A DNA stretch of 6,462 nt, from NCBI GenBank assembly GCA_905214365.1, contig CAJMMH010000164.1:1-6462 (forward strand), given 5' to 3'. Position numbers and translations under genes: made by a program. Shown piece after piece: positions 1 to 5,678 of this stretch; within the stretch, counting starts at the first letter, position 1, and each line of letters opens with the position of its first letter. The notes under the pieces were generated by a model. The model was not told the DNA's origin. It saw only the letters and a program-made list of their open reading frames with translations, and searched no databases. The stretch is from an uncultured bacterium (GTDB taxonomy: Bacteria; Bacillota; Clostridia; Lachnospirales; Lachnospiraceae).

Positions 1-171
1 ATCCTCCAGATATTCCTCCGGTGTCTCCGGCAGCTTCTGTTCCGCTTCGCTTACACATTCTGTTTTTATTATTGATAACGAAACCTCCTCCTGACTTTGA
101 GACTCATTTTTACGACATCCACAAGCTAATATAGATATTCCCACCAAAACCCCAAGCATTCTTTTTTTCAT
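1..171 (-). CDS. Lipoprotein, N-terminal part only (cut by window edge)
   Basis: The first 57 codons of a gene that continues beyond position 1. The protein begins MKKRMLGVLV, followed by a short hydrophobic stretch ending in ILA-C at residues 14-17. This is a typical lipobox, so the protein should be exported, cleaved before Cys17 and lipid-anchored on the outer face of the membrane. A second Cys at residue 19 could serve instead. The mature part starts with a polar Ser/Gln/Glu-rich linker, as lipoproteins usually do, and no folded domain is visible before the edge. The ATG at 169-171 is supported by GGAG 8 nt upstream. It lies downstream of the small membrane protein gene, with a palindromic element between them, so it may be a distal member of the transporter operon or have its own promoter. 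Function is unknown. An envelope-sensing or substrate-binding role beside the ABC transporter is only a guess. Confidence 0.75.
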   Translation of the reverse strand, partial: MKKRMLGVLVGISILACGCRKNESQSQEEVSLSIIKTECVSEAEQKLPETPEEYLED

Positions 172-226
172 GAAACACGCTCCGTTCTTTTATCCAACTT
201 ATGAAACTGCCAATTAATATCTGTAC

Positions 227-389
227 TAAAGCGTGCTTGAAAAAGACTTTCTGCAAGATGTACATCACAATTTATGGGTGCTTTTGCCCAGATGAGGTTG
301 CCGCAATGGGCTACGGCAACCTCATCTGAGTAAAAGATACCGCAAATTAAGGTGTGCAGATTGCAGAATGATTTTTCAAACACGCTCTA
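227..389. mobile_element. MITE-like palindromic element with TA flanks
   Basis: Positions 229-387 (159 bp) are an imperfect palindrome along the whole length. The left end AAGCGTGCTTGAAAAAG (229-245) is matched inversely by TTTTTCAAACACGCTC (372-387). TTCTGCAA (249-256) is matched by TTGCAGAA (361-368). The two 32-bp middle parts are equal in length and partly complementary, and the centre is a perfect 15-bp hairpin. By hand alignment roughly three quarters of the arm positions pair. Both ends abut a TA dinucleotide (227-228 and 388-389), which fits a TA target duplication as made by Tc1/mariner/IS630-like and some IS5-like transposases. No transposase is encoded. It sits 5 bp past the stop codon of the upstream gene and 55 bp before the lipoprotein start. 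Mobility is inferred from structure alone. It could instead be a host-specific intergenic palindrome. Confidence 0.65.
289..328. repeat. Perfect 15-bp inverted repeat, core of the palindromic element
   Basis: CAGATGAGGTTGCCG at 289-303 and its exact reverse complement CGGCAACCTCATCTG at 314-328 enclose a 10-nt loop. The stem is stable in RNA from either strand. Neither side is followed by a T-run (minus strand continues GGGCAAAAGC, plus strand AGTAAAAGAT), so it does not look like a classic intrinsic terminator. It is the central and best-conserved part of the larger palindrome. Confidence 0.9.
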
Positions 390-394
390 TATGT

Positions 395-892
395 TTATGC
401 ACCAAACACCAATTGTTTTTTCACATTCTCCGCTTCATCCATGGAAGCTGCCGGAGCCGCGAAATACCAGATATCTTCTTCGTCTCCCAGATCGCTGCTC
501 AGAAGAACGGATCGGAATATGCCGGATACCGATGCGTATCTTACATGCTTCGGCCGGAAATATTCACTGGAAGCCCCGCCCAAATAAAACAAAGCAGACG
601 GAACCTTTTTCTGATGAACAAACTCTACTTTGCATCCATTTCCTGCTGCGTCCGCAGTATCTGTTTCCGTAGATACCTTAAGCGTTCCGGAATAGCGGTT
701 GTCACCAAACAAACGGAACCAGTAAATTCCATTCACCTCAAGCAGCGCCGTTTCTGCCTGCGCAGTGTCAGTTCCCGTCCATGCCATTCCCGTCATCGTC
801 TTGCGCACAGGAATCGGAATCGGCGCCGCCACAGCCAGAATCAATACAACCAGAATCACTGCCGCTGCGATTTTTTTGCCTTTGCCCTTCAT
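395..892 (-). CDS. Small membrane-anchored protein of unknown function
   Basis: A 165-residue protein. It starts with a basic N-terminus (KGKGKK) and one hydrophobic helix (about residues 8-24), then a proline-rich turn (PIPIPVR) and a ~135-residue domain that should lie outside the membrane. The helix has no clear signal-peptidase site, so it is probably an uncleaved anchor. The external domain has alternating beta-type stretches (NGIYWFRLFGDNRYSGTL at about 54-71) but no family motif I recognise. I chose the ATG at 890-892 because a GGGGG run lies 7 nt upstream. A TTG seven codons further up (913) is in frame but has no comparable site. The ABC ATPase gene ends 128 bp upstream and a lipoprotein gene follows, so it probably belongs to the same envelope module. 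It could be an accessory or immunity factor, but nothing in the sequence shows that. Confidence 0.8.
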   Translation of the reverse strand: MKGKGKKIAAAVILVVLILAVAAPIPIPVRKTMTGMAWTGTDTAQAETALLEVNGIYWFRLFGDNRYSGTLKVSTETDTADAAGNGCKVEFVHQKKVPSALFYLGGASSEYFRPKHVRYASVSGIFRSVLLSSDLGDEEDIWYFAAPAASMDEAENVKKQLVFGA

Positions 893-977
893 ACCTCTAC
901 CCCCTTGTTCCAATCCATAGTCAATATTTTCACGGAGTCTGACATATCGAAAATAGTTCGACTGTGACTTGCCTCAT

Positions 978-1017
978 GTCAGCAGGAGATACCGATTTCT
1001 CTCCGCCCGCCGCTGAC
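978..1017 (-). other. Imperfect hairpin directly after the ATPase gene
   Basis: On the minus strand GTCAGC (1012-1017) pairs with GCTGAC (978-983), and inside it GGAGA (1000-1004) pairs with TCTCC (985-989) around a 10-nt loop; an unpaired 7-nt bulge lies on one side and one base on the other. It begins 3 nt past the ATPase stop codon. There is no U-run after it, so a role as a partial terminator, RNA end protector or processing site is possible but unproven. It is the only notable structure in the 128-bp gap (893-1020), where I see no convincing promoter. Confidence 0.35.
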
Positions 1018-1020
1018 GGT

Positions 1021-1668
1021 TTACTCATAAATACTCTGTTTTACAATCCTTCCATGATCCAGCTCAGTCACCGCATCGCACAGATACTCGATATCCTCAT
1101 AATAGTGACTGGATACCACAATGGTCGTGCCCTGCTCTCTCAGCTCCAGCAGCAGGTCCCGGATCTCCGCCGCTCCCTTCCGGTCCAGCCCATTAAACGG
1201 CTCGTCAAGAATCAGCAGCTTCGGTTCCTCCATAATAGCCTGCGCGATTCCAAGCCGCTGGCGCATTCCCATCGAATACCCTGACACCCGTTTGCGGGAA
1301 TCCGGATCGAGGTTTACCTTCCGCATCACTTTCCGGATCTCTGTCCTGCCGACCCATCCGCGGATTCCGGCAAGCGCCTTCAGGTTTTCATAACCGCTCA
1401 TCGAGGTGCAGAAGCCGGGAGCCTCTATGATCACTCCTGTCTCCGGCGGAAAATCACATTCGCGCCCGATCTGCTTTCCGCCTACCGTTACCGTCCCCTG
1501 CGTCGGCTGCAGAAACCCGCATATCATCTTCATCAGCACCGTTTTTCCGGAACCGTTCCTTCCAATCAGTCCATGAATTTCTCCCTGCTCAATCGAAAGC
1601 GACAGATGATCGACTGCCGTTTCCTTCCCAAACATCTTTGTCACGTCATCTACAACAATATATGCCAT
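1021..1668 (-). CDS. ABC transporter ATP-binding protein, BcrA-like
   Basis: A 215-residue nucleotide-binding subunit that hydrolyses ATP at the cytoplasmic face to drive the two permeases encoded upstream. All core motifs are visible: Walker A GRNGSGKT (36-43), a Q-loop region IEAPGF (81-86) with Glu in place of Gln, as is usual in the BcrA group, the signature helix YSMGMRQR (131-138), Walker B LLILDEP (151-157), the D-loop NGLD (159-162) and the switch His188 in SSHYYED. The spacing and the degenerate signature match bacitracin/lantibiotic-type exporters. The domain is full, but the C-terminal extension seen in longer BcrA proteins is nearly absent, since the protein ends soon after GRIVK. 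The start ATG has GGAGG 7 nt upstream and lies 15 nt after the preceding permease stop codon. Substrate cannot be read from the sequence; peptide antibiotic resistance or immunity is an inference from family and operon. Confidence 0.95.
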   Translation of the reverse strand: MAYIVVDDVTKMFGKETAVDHLSLSIEQGEIHGLIGRNGSGKTVLMKMICGFLQPTQGTVTVGGKQIGRECDFPPETGVIIEAPGFCTSMSGYENLKALAGIRGWVGRTEIRKVMRKVNLDPDSRKRVSGYSMGMRQRLGIAQAIMEEPKLLILDEPFNGLDRKGAAEIRDLLLELREQGTTIVVSSHYYEDIEYLCDAVTELDHGRIVKQSIYE

Positions 1669-1683
1669 ACCGCTACCTCCGGC

Positions 1684-2571
1684 TCAGTCCTCTCGCATCG
1701 CATGCATCCTGCTGCTCCCTGCCAGTTCAATGAAAAACAGAATCAGATTTCCTCCGGCCAGAATCAGCATTGCCGCCCACACCGGCGGCCGCCCGAACGC
1801 GTACCTGCCAAACGATACCGAAGAAAGTCTCCCGAGCGTAACCGGTGAAAACGCATTTGCGCTTCCTGAATCCAGAACAATAGAATATCCGATCATCAGA
1901 TCAAGGACAATCAGCAGCAAATCCGCGGCCAACCCGATCTTCCAGAAGCCGGACATCGTCAGCACACAGATCACGTTGCCGAGAAACATCCCAAGCAGTA
2001 CCGTAAGCACTAGCTGCAGAACGACCATTTCCGGCATACTTCCCGATGCCAGTATCTGCGTATCTATGCCAATATTCAGCGTTTTTGCCGCTGCCAGCAC
2101 CCGCGCGCCCCTGCTCCAGTCCGTCTGAAATGTCAGCACCGGCACACAGGCAATCGTCACCACAAGCCATACCAGAAACAACCATGCCGTTGTCATCAGA
2201 AATACATAAACAAACTGACCGGCCGCCCAGCTGCGTTTTGTCATCCGGATCAGATAAAATTCGCTCTTCTTTCTGACCTCTCCCGCTCCGGAAAGAAAAA
2301 TCACCATCAGAAGAACCACTCCGCAGTACATCAGCCGATTTCCGTTGAAAATACCAAGATACAGTTCCCACGGCGTAATCCTGCACTCCGCTGCCTGCTG
2401 AAATTGCATCCGCACCTCGTTTGCTTCCGGAAGCAGGATCATCACCAGACAAATCAACAGCAGCAGGCTCTTCATGCTGAACAGACTCTGCGCTGCCGAA
2501 ATCCACCCGAGATACAGCGCTTTTCTGAGACTGGATTTCCGGTTCTTTTTTCCATTTTTCTCCATACGCAT
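1684..2571 (-). CDS. ABC-2-like permease subunit
   Basis: A 295-residue integral membrane protein with a lysine/arginine-rich cytoplasmic N-terminus (residues 1-18) and about six hydrophobic segments: SLLLLICLVMILL, GVVLLMVIFL, FLMTTAWLFLVWLVV, LVLTVLLGMFLGNVICVL, LLLIVLDLMIGYSIVL and AAMLILAGGNLILFFI. A loop of about 40 residues separates the first two, and the third and fourth are also separated by an extended loop. There is no conserved motif; the topology and its place directly before the ATPase gene identify it as a transmembrane subunit of the transporter. The start at 2569-2571 overlaps the stop of the previous permease gene as TGATG, so the two are probably translationally coupled. 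An ATG two codons later (2565) with GGAAG 8 nt upstream is an equally acceptable start. Reading further upstream in the same frame would add 20 residues inside the previous gene and is not supported. Confidence 0.9.
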   Translation of the reverse strand: MRMEKNGKKNRKSSLRKALYLGWISAAQSLFSMKSLLLLICLVMILLPEANEVRMQFQQAAECRITPWELYLGIFNGNRLMYCGVVLLMVIFLSGAGEVRKKSEFYLIRMTKRSWAAGQFVYVFLMTTAWLFLVWLVVTIACVPVLTFQTDWSRGARVLAAAKTLNIGIDTQILASGSMPEMVVLQLVLTVLLGMFLGNVICVLTMSGFWKIGLAADLLLIVLDLMIGYSIVLDSGSANAFSPVTLGRLSSVSFGRYAFGRPPVWAAMLILAGGNLILFFIELAGSSRMHAMRED

Positions 2572-3344
2572 CACTTCCACTTCCTGTACAGACCATACCG
2601 GTATACCGTGGCCGCGATTCCTCCGGCGCATATCAGCCAGATCAATCCGTATCCGATTCCGTTATCCATGGACATCAACTGATAAAAGCCATACAAATAA
2701 CCGTTTTCCGGCTGCAGCCCGCGTACAAGAACCAATGTATACGCAGTTATCGGGATCTGTTTTATCAGAAAAACCAGAATCGAGGGAAGCAGCGCCGTCA
2801 GATAACTATTCTCTGTCCATACGGAACATGCAAGCGCTGCCAGCGCGTACATGCCTCCTGCCAGTGCCATGAACACACTCTGGATCAGAAGTACAATTAC
2901 CTCGCCTCCGCCTTCCGCCAGTCCAAAAAACAGACTTCCTTCCTTCACCTGATCCTGAATACCTCCCCAGGAAAAGTGGATGCCGCGAACCGCCATCTGA
3001 ACCGCTGTCAGTCCGGTCAGACACCAGAAGCCCAGTCCGAACGCGGCAAATCCCCGTACCCATACCTGCCAGAGCTTCCTGAAGTAATACTGTCTCTTCT
3101 TCTGACGGATCACCACAAAATAAATCCTTCCGTCCTTCCAGTCGCCGCACTGATCCAACACCGCGTACGCTGCCGCCAACGGAAGCAGAAGCATATAGTT
3201 CTGACTGCTCAGAAGCTGCCGCAAAAGATGCTGAAGCCACACTTCACCCCAATAATCCGGCACCTCCGTATAAATCAGAAAGCATCCTGCCACGGCAATG
3301 AGCAGCGCAGACAGACATATCCGTACGATCTGTCTCCCATTCAT
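2571..3344 (-). CDS. ABC-2-like permease subunit
   Basis: A 257-residue membrane protein with about six hydrophobic segments: ICLSALLIAVAGCFLIY near the N-terminus, YMLLLPLAAAYAVL, FAAFGLGFWCLTGLTAVQ, VIVLLIQSVFMALAGGMYAL, LTALLPSILVFLIK and IGYGLIWLICAGGIAATVY at the C-terminus. The basic loop RQKKRQYYFRK (about residues 79-89) between helices 2 and 3 should lie in the cytoplasm and may contact the ATPase. It is shorter than, and not closely similar to, the second permease, suggesting a heterodimeric pore. The ATG at 3342-3344 is chosen because GGAAAGAG lies upstream at a fitting distance and because it starts 4 nt after the stop of the secreted-protein gene. The same frame is open for a further 56 codons upstream, but that stretch overlaps the previous gene and lacks membrane character. 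Substrate is unknown. Confidence 0.9.
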   Translation of the reverse strand: MNGRQIVRICLSALLIAVAGCFLIYTEVPDYWGEVWLQHLLRQLLSSQNYMLLLPLAAAYAVLDQCGDWKDGRIYFVVIRQKKRQYYFRKLWQVWVRGFAAFGLGFWCLTGLTAVQMAVRGIHFSWGGIQDQVKEGSLFFGLAEGGGEVIVLLIQSVFMALAGGMYALAALACSVWTENSYLTALLPSILVFLIKQIPITAYTLVLVRGLQPENGYLYGFYQLMSMDNGIGYGLIWLICAGGIAATVYRYGLYRKWK

Positions 3345-3348
3345 ATCA

Positions 3349-4374
3349 TCATCTCTTTCCGCCGGTTTCTTCTTCTGATCCAGGCTCTTCTTCTGTCCGA
3401 TCTGCACTCTCTTTTTCCAGCACTTCGTCCCAATCTGTCCGCACACCGGAACTCCTCGATAAAACACCGGTCTGCATCCCGGTTGCCCGGTCGAAATACA
3501 GCGTCTCTTCACTGCTCAGTCCGCTTTGCTCCGTTATCTGGCTTCTGATTTCCCAGACTGCCCGATATACCGATGCATCCCGGTTCAGCGATTCCGGAAC
3601 ATATACCAGCTTCACGCACTGTACCTCTGCCTTTACCGGATCGGTATAGCCAAGCAGCATCCAGTCTACGCATTCCTGCGGGCTGACTCCAGCGCTTCCG
3701 TCTGAAATTACTTCTGTCTGTTCCGGCAGCTTGCACAGATATGCGCCATAAAACTCATCCCCGGAAAACCACAGCGTAATCAACGACGTCTGAACATTTG
3801 TCATCGACACTTCATCCACCTGATAATCCCTGGAACCGCTCTCCAGAGACTCATCAAGCATGATCGAAAAATTAACATAGTTGGTTCCCGATCCAATCCA
3901 CAGCTCCGGCTCTCCGATCCGGATTTCAAGCTTCTCATCCAGATCCTCTGCAATCCGGTCTGCCGTGTCACGGATCACTTCCCAGTCCGGTTCCTGCTCC
4001 GCATCCATCCCACGCACAATTTCCGGTCCCCACATCATCATCGACATCGCACAGTCTGCGGTTTCAATCGTCAATCCGTCATCTCCAAGATTCTGCGCGG
4101 CACTCTTATCCTTCATCTGAAACGAATCAAGTTCCCAGTCTCCGGAAAAATATGGAAGCAAAACCTCTGCAACTTTTTTCCAGTACTCATCAAAATTAAC
4201 AAACGTTACCTGAAGCGAATCCGGCATCTCCGTCTCCAGCCAGTCCTCTTCAATCCCGCTCCAGTCAGCTGTTCCCCAGCCCTCTTCCGCCCTTACACAC
4301 GTTCCGCTCATCAGAAGGCAGCCTGGAATCATTGCATACGCAAAATATTTTCTGAATTTATTTTCAGTTTTCAA
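3349..4374 (-). CDS. Secreted protein of unknown function, first gene of the ABC operon
   Basis: A 341-residue protein with a signal peptide: basic start (KTENKFRK), hydrophobic core (YFAYAMIPGCLLMSG) and a likely signal peptidase I site after VRA at residue 29. The mature protein is acidic and rich in Trp, Asp and Glu, mixes predicted strands and helices, and ends in a low-complexity Glu/Ser/Gly tail (TEEEPGSEEETGGKR) that is probably disordered. I recognise no family motif. The initiation codon is TTG: it has an excellent AGGGGGG site 6 nt upstream, and the next in-frame Met (residue 15) would destroy the signal peptide. It is the first gene behind the promoter at 4450-4478 and is followed after 4 nt by a permease gene. 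Secreted partners at the head of such operons may bind ligand or aid the transporter, but that is inference only. Confidence 0.85.
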   Translation of the reverse strand: MKTENKFRKYFAYAMIPGCLLMSGTCVRAEEGWGTADWSGIEEDWLETEMPDSLQVTFVNFDEYWKKVAEVLLPYFSGDWELDSFQMKDKSAAQNLGDDGLTIETADCAMSMMMWGPEIVRGMDAEQEPDWEVIRDTADRIAEDLDEKLEIRIGEPELWIGSGTNYVNFSIMLDESLESGSRDYQVDEVSMTNVQTSLITLWFSGDEFYGAYLCKLPEQTEVISDGSAGVSPQECVDWMLLGYTDPVKAEVQCVKLVYVPESLNRDASVYRAVWEIRSQITEQSGLSSEETLYFDRATGMQTGVLSRSSGVRTDWDEVLEKESADRTEEEPGSEEETGGKR

Positions 4375-4380
4375 AAATTA

Positions 4381-4388
4381 CCCCCCTC
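4381..4388 (-). promoter_or_regulatory. Strong ribosome binding site that fixes a TTG start
   Basis: GAGGGGGG on the minus strand lies 6 nt before the TTG at 4372-4374. No ATG or GTG lies in frame at a usable distance, so this site decides the start of the secreted-protein gene. The run of six G is unusually long for a Shine-Dalgarno and may compensate for the weak initiation codon. Confidence 0.75.
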
Positions 4389-4394
4389 ACGCAC

Positions 4395-4435
4395 GTTTTA
4401 TGTTCTCTTGTTAGTTGGAGTTGTTTTATGTTTTC
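4395..4435 (-). repeat. 13-bp direct repeat in the operon leader
   Basis: On the minus strand GAAAACATAAAAC (4423-4435) and GAGAACATAAAAC (4395-4407) match at 12 of 13 positions and start 28 bp apart. Both lie between the predicted transcription start (about 4443) and the ribosome binding site. Two copies on nearly the same spacing as three helical turns could be an operator or an RNA-level repeat. No family can be assigned. Confidence 0.4.
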
Positions 4436-4449
4436 AAATTTTTGTCTTT

Positions 4450-4478
4450 ATTATAATGTATTTTCTTTCTATTGTCTA
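4450..4478 (-). promoter_or_regulatory. Sigma-A promoter of the ABC transporter operon
   Basis: On the minus strand -35 TAGACA (4473-4478) and -10 TATAAT (4450-4455) are separated by exactly 17 bp. That is five of six and six of six consensus positions. Transcription should start near 4443, giving a leader of about 70 nt before the TTG start of the secreted-protein gene. TTGTCT occurs on the plus strand at 4442-4447 (over the start region) and 4472-4477 (over the -35), which could be regulator half-sites. Confidence 0.85.
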
Positions 4479-4633
4479 CTGGTTCTGGCGATTATTTTAC
4501 AGGAATTCTGCTCATATAACTTAATGCATCGGATTCTCCTCCCTTCTGCTTTTTTATCCTGTAATAGCCTTACGTAATCAGGCTCTACATCCATGGTTTT
4601 ATTTCACTATAGTTGTCGTAATTTAGTTTTGTT

Positions 4634-4661
4634 TTTAAGGAGGTTTTAATGCCCCCTTAAA
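4634..4661 (-). other. Hairpin downstream of the M56 gene, terminator-like without U-run
   Basis: TTTAAGGGGG (4652-4661, minus strand) pairs with CCTCCTTAAA (4634-4643) over 10 bp with one G-U pair and an 8-nt loop. It starts 18 nt after the M56 stop codon, where a terminator is expected, but the minus-strand RNA continues AACAAAAC with no U-run. The rest of the gap between the two operons (4479-4633) holds no gene I can support. Confidence 0.4.
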
Positions 4662-4679
4662 TTACCGCCCTTTTAATAC

Positions 4680-5678
4680 TTAATAGTATGCGCCCGTTAC
4701 ATTAATTTCAACATCACTTATATTTTCTACAAAAACCTGATACAATCCAGATTTTGGAATATTCGTTCTATATATAACATCTCCAGTTCCTGTCACATAC
4801 TGTCGATTTCCATTTGGAAATACGATTCCCACATTTACAAGTTTGTTTTCTGGTGTTACCCTTGCATTAATGAAAAACGGATCTCCAGTTCTTAAATAAA
4901 TATCTCCAGTTATCATTTGTCTTTTCTTTTTTATGTTCCATATAAACGTGGCGATAGAAGCATCCCTCTCTATCATGGGATTTATTTCTCCATATTCAAC
5001 TATTATCCCTTCTTCAGGTCCATTATCCATAAAAATTTCTGCTGTACTCTCCACTAGCGGCACTTCAACTGCCACATCCGTCAGCCGATACAACTTCACA
5101 TACCCTGCTGCTGCCCCATACCCAGCCGCAAAGACGGTTCCTCCGCTGGCAAGAATCAATCCAGATGCTGCAGCTAACGCCATCCATGTCTTTTTTCTCT
5201 TTTTTTGTCTGTTCTCCCTCATACGCAATACCCTCCTTCGTAACTCTCCCTGATCTTCTATCAAATGAGAAATCAGCATATGCCGATCCTTTCCGATCTG
5301 CTGCGCAATATCTGTAATGACGCCAAAATATCTCTGCATCCCTCCGCGTTCCCGGCATACCGTATCATCACAGGCATACTCACTCCACTCGTCCACCAGT
5401 CTACAGTATTTCCACACAACCGGATTCATCCAGTAAATCAGTTTTACCGCCATAGTAATATATTTCCACCAGATATCTTTATGACGATAATGCGTCAGTT
5501 CATGGTGAAAAATTACTTCCAAAGCCTCTTTTGAGTATTCCTGTACCGGAAGTACAATACGCGGATGTACAATTCCGCACAGACATGGCCCTGCCGCTCC
5601 ATAGCTCTGCACAACCTGAACACGTTTCGGATTCACCCGGCAAAGACGACAAACGTTTACAAATATCTCCCATTCCAT
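4680..5678 (-). CDS. M56 (BlaR1/MecR1-like) metallopeptidase, N-terminal membrane region missing
   Basis: A 332-residue protein. The zinc-protease domain of the M56 family occupies about residues 5-125: HELTH (59-63) gives two His ligands and the catalytic Glu60, and Glu100 in SEYACDD is the expected third ligand. GIVHPRIVLP (35-44) and IYWMNPVVW (81-89) are also typical. A basic segment (KKRKK, 159-163) precedes one strong membrane helix (about 165-187), and the last ~120 residues should form an external beta-rich domain, not a penicillin-binding domain. Family members normally begin with several membrane helices before the protease domain; here the reading frame is closed by a TAA at 5691-5693 and starts at ATG 5678, inside the repressor gene, with AAGGGGA 7 nt upstream. 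It overlaps the repressor frame by 179 bp. In intact pairs the peptidase senses a signal and cleaves the repressor. This version is probably damaged, or has become a one-helix protein. Confidence 0.8.
   Translation of the reverse strand: MEWEIFVNVCRLCRVNPKRVQVVQSYGAAGPCLCGIVHPRIVLPVQEYSKEALEVIFHHELTHYRHKDIWWKYITMAVKLIYWMNPVVWKYCRLVDEWSEYACDDTVCRERGGMQRYFGVITDIAQQIGKDRHMLISHLIEDQGELRRRVLRMRENRQKKRKKTWMALAAASGLILASGGTVFAAGYGAAAGYVKLYRLTDVAVEVPLVESTAEIFMDNGPEEGIIVEYGEINPMIERDASIATFIWNIKKKRQMITGDIYLRTGDPFFINARVTPENKLVNVGIVFPNGNRQYVTGTGDVIYRTNIPKSGLYQVFVENISDVEINVTGAYY

Noticed and set aside
168..383. 71-codon minus-strand open frame between the lipoprotein and membrane-protein genes
   Set aside because: It lies almost entirely within the palindromic element, has no good ribosome binding site and shows no domain character.
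368..967. 199-codon plus-strand open frame
   Set aside because: It is antisense to the small membrane-protein gene, Arg/His/Ser-rich in the way typical of shadow frames, and has no ribosome binding site or promoter.
1901..2596. 231-codon minus-strand open frame
   Set aside because: It overlaps the permease gene in another frame. Its product is Gly/Ser/Asp-rich with no membrane segments, whereas the permease frame has the expected helices and fits the operon.
2806..3240. 144-codon minus-strand open frame
   Set aside because: It is an alternative frame within the other permease gene, with low-complexity composition and no start signals.
4469..4594. 41-codon minus-strand frame in the gap between the two operons, with a helix-turn-helix-like 'IKLYEQNSCKIIAR' stretch
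   Set aside because: It has no ribosome binding site and overlaps the ABC promoter. The resemblance to a transposase or regulator fragment is too short to support.
4637..4660. Plus-strand AAGGAGG followed by ATG CCC CCT TAA
   Set aside because: It encodes only Met-Pro-Pro, is produced by the hairpin sequence itself, and no plus-strand promoter is evident.
4680..5678. Reading the M56 protein as a beta-lactam sensor (BlaR1)
   Set aside because: The C-terminal part has no recognisable penicillin-binding SxxK/SxN/KTG motif set, and no beta-lactamase gene is present.
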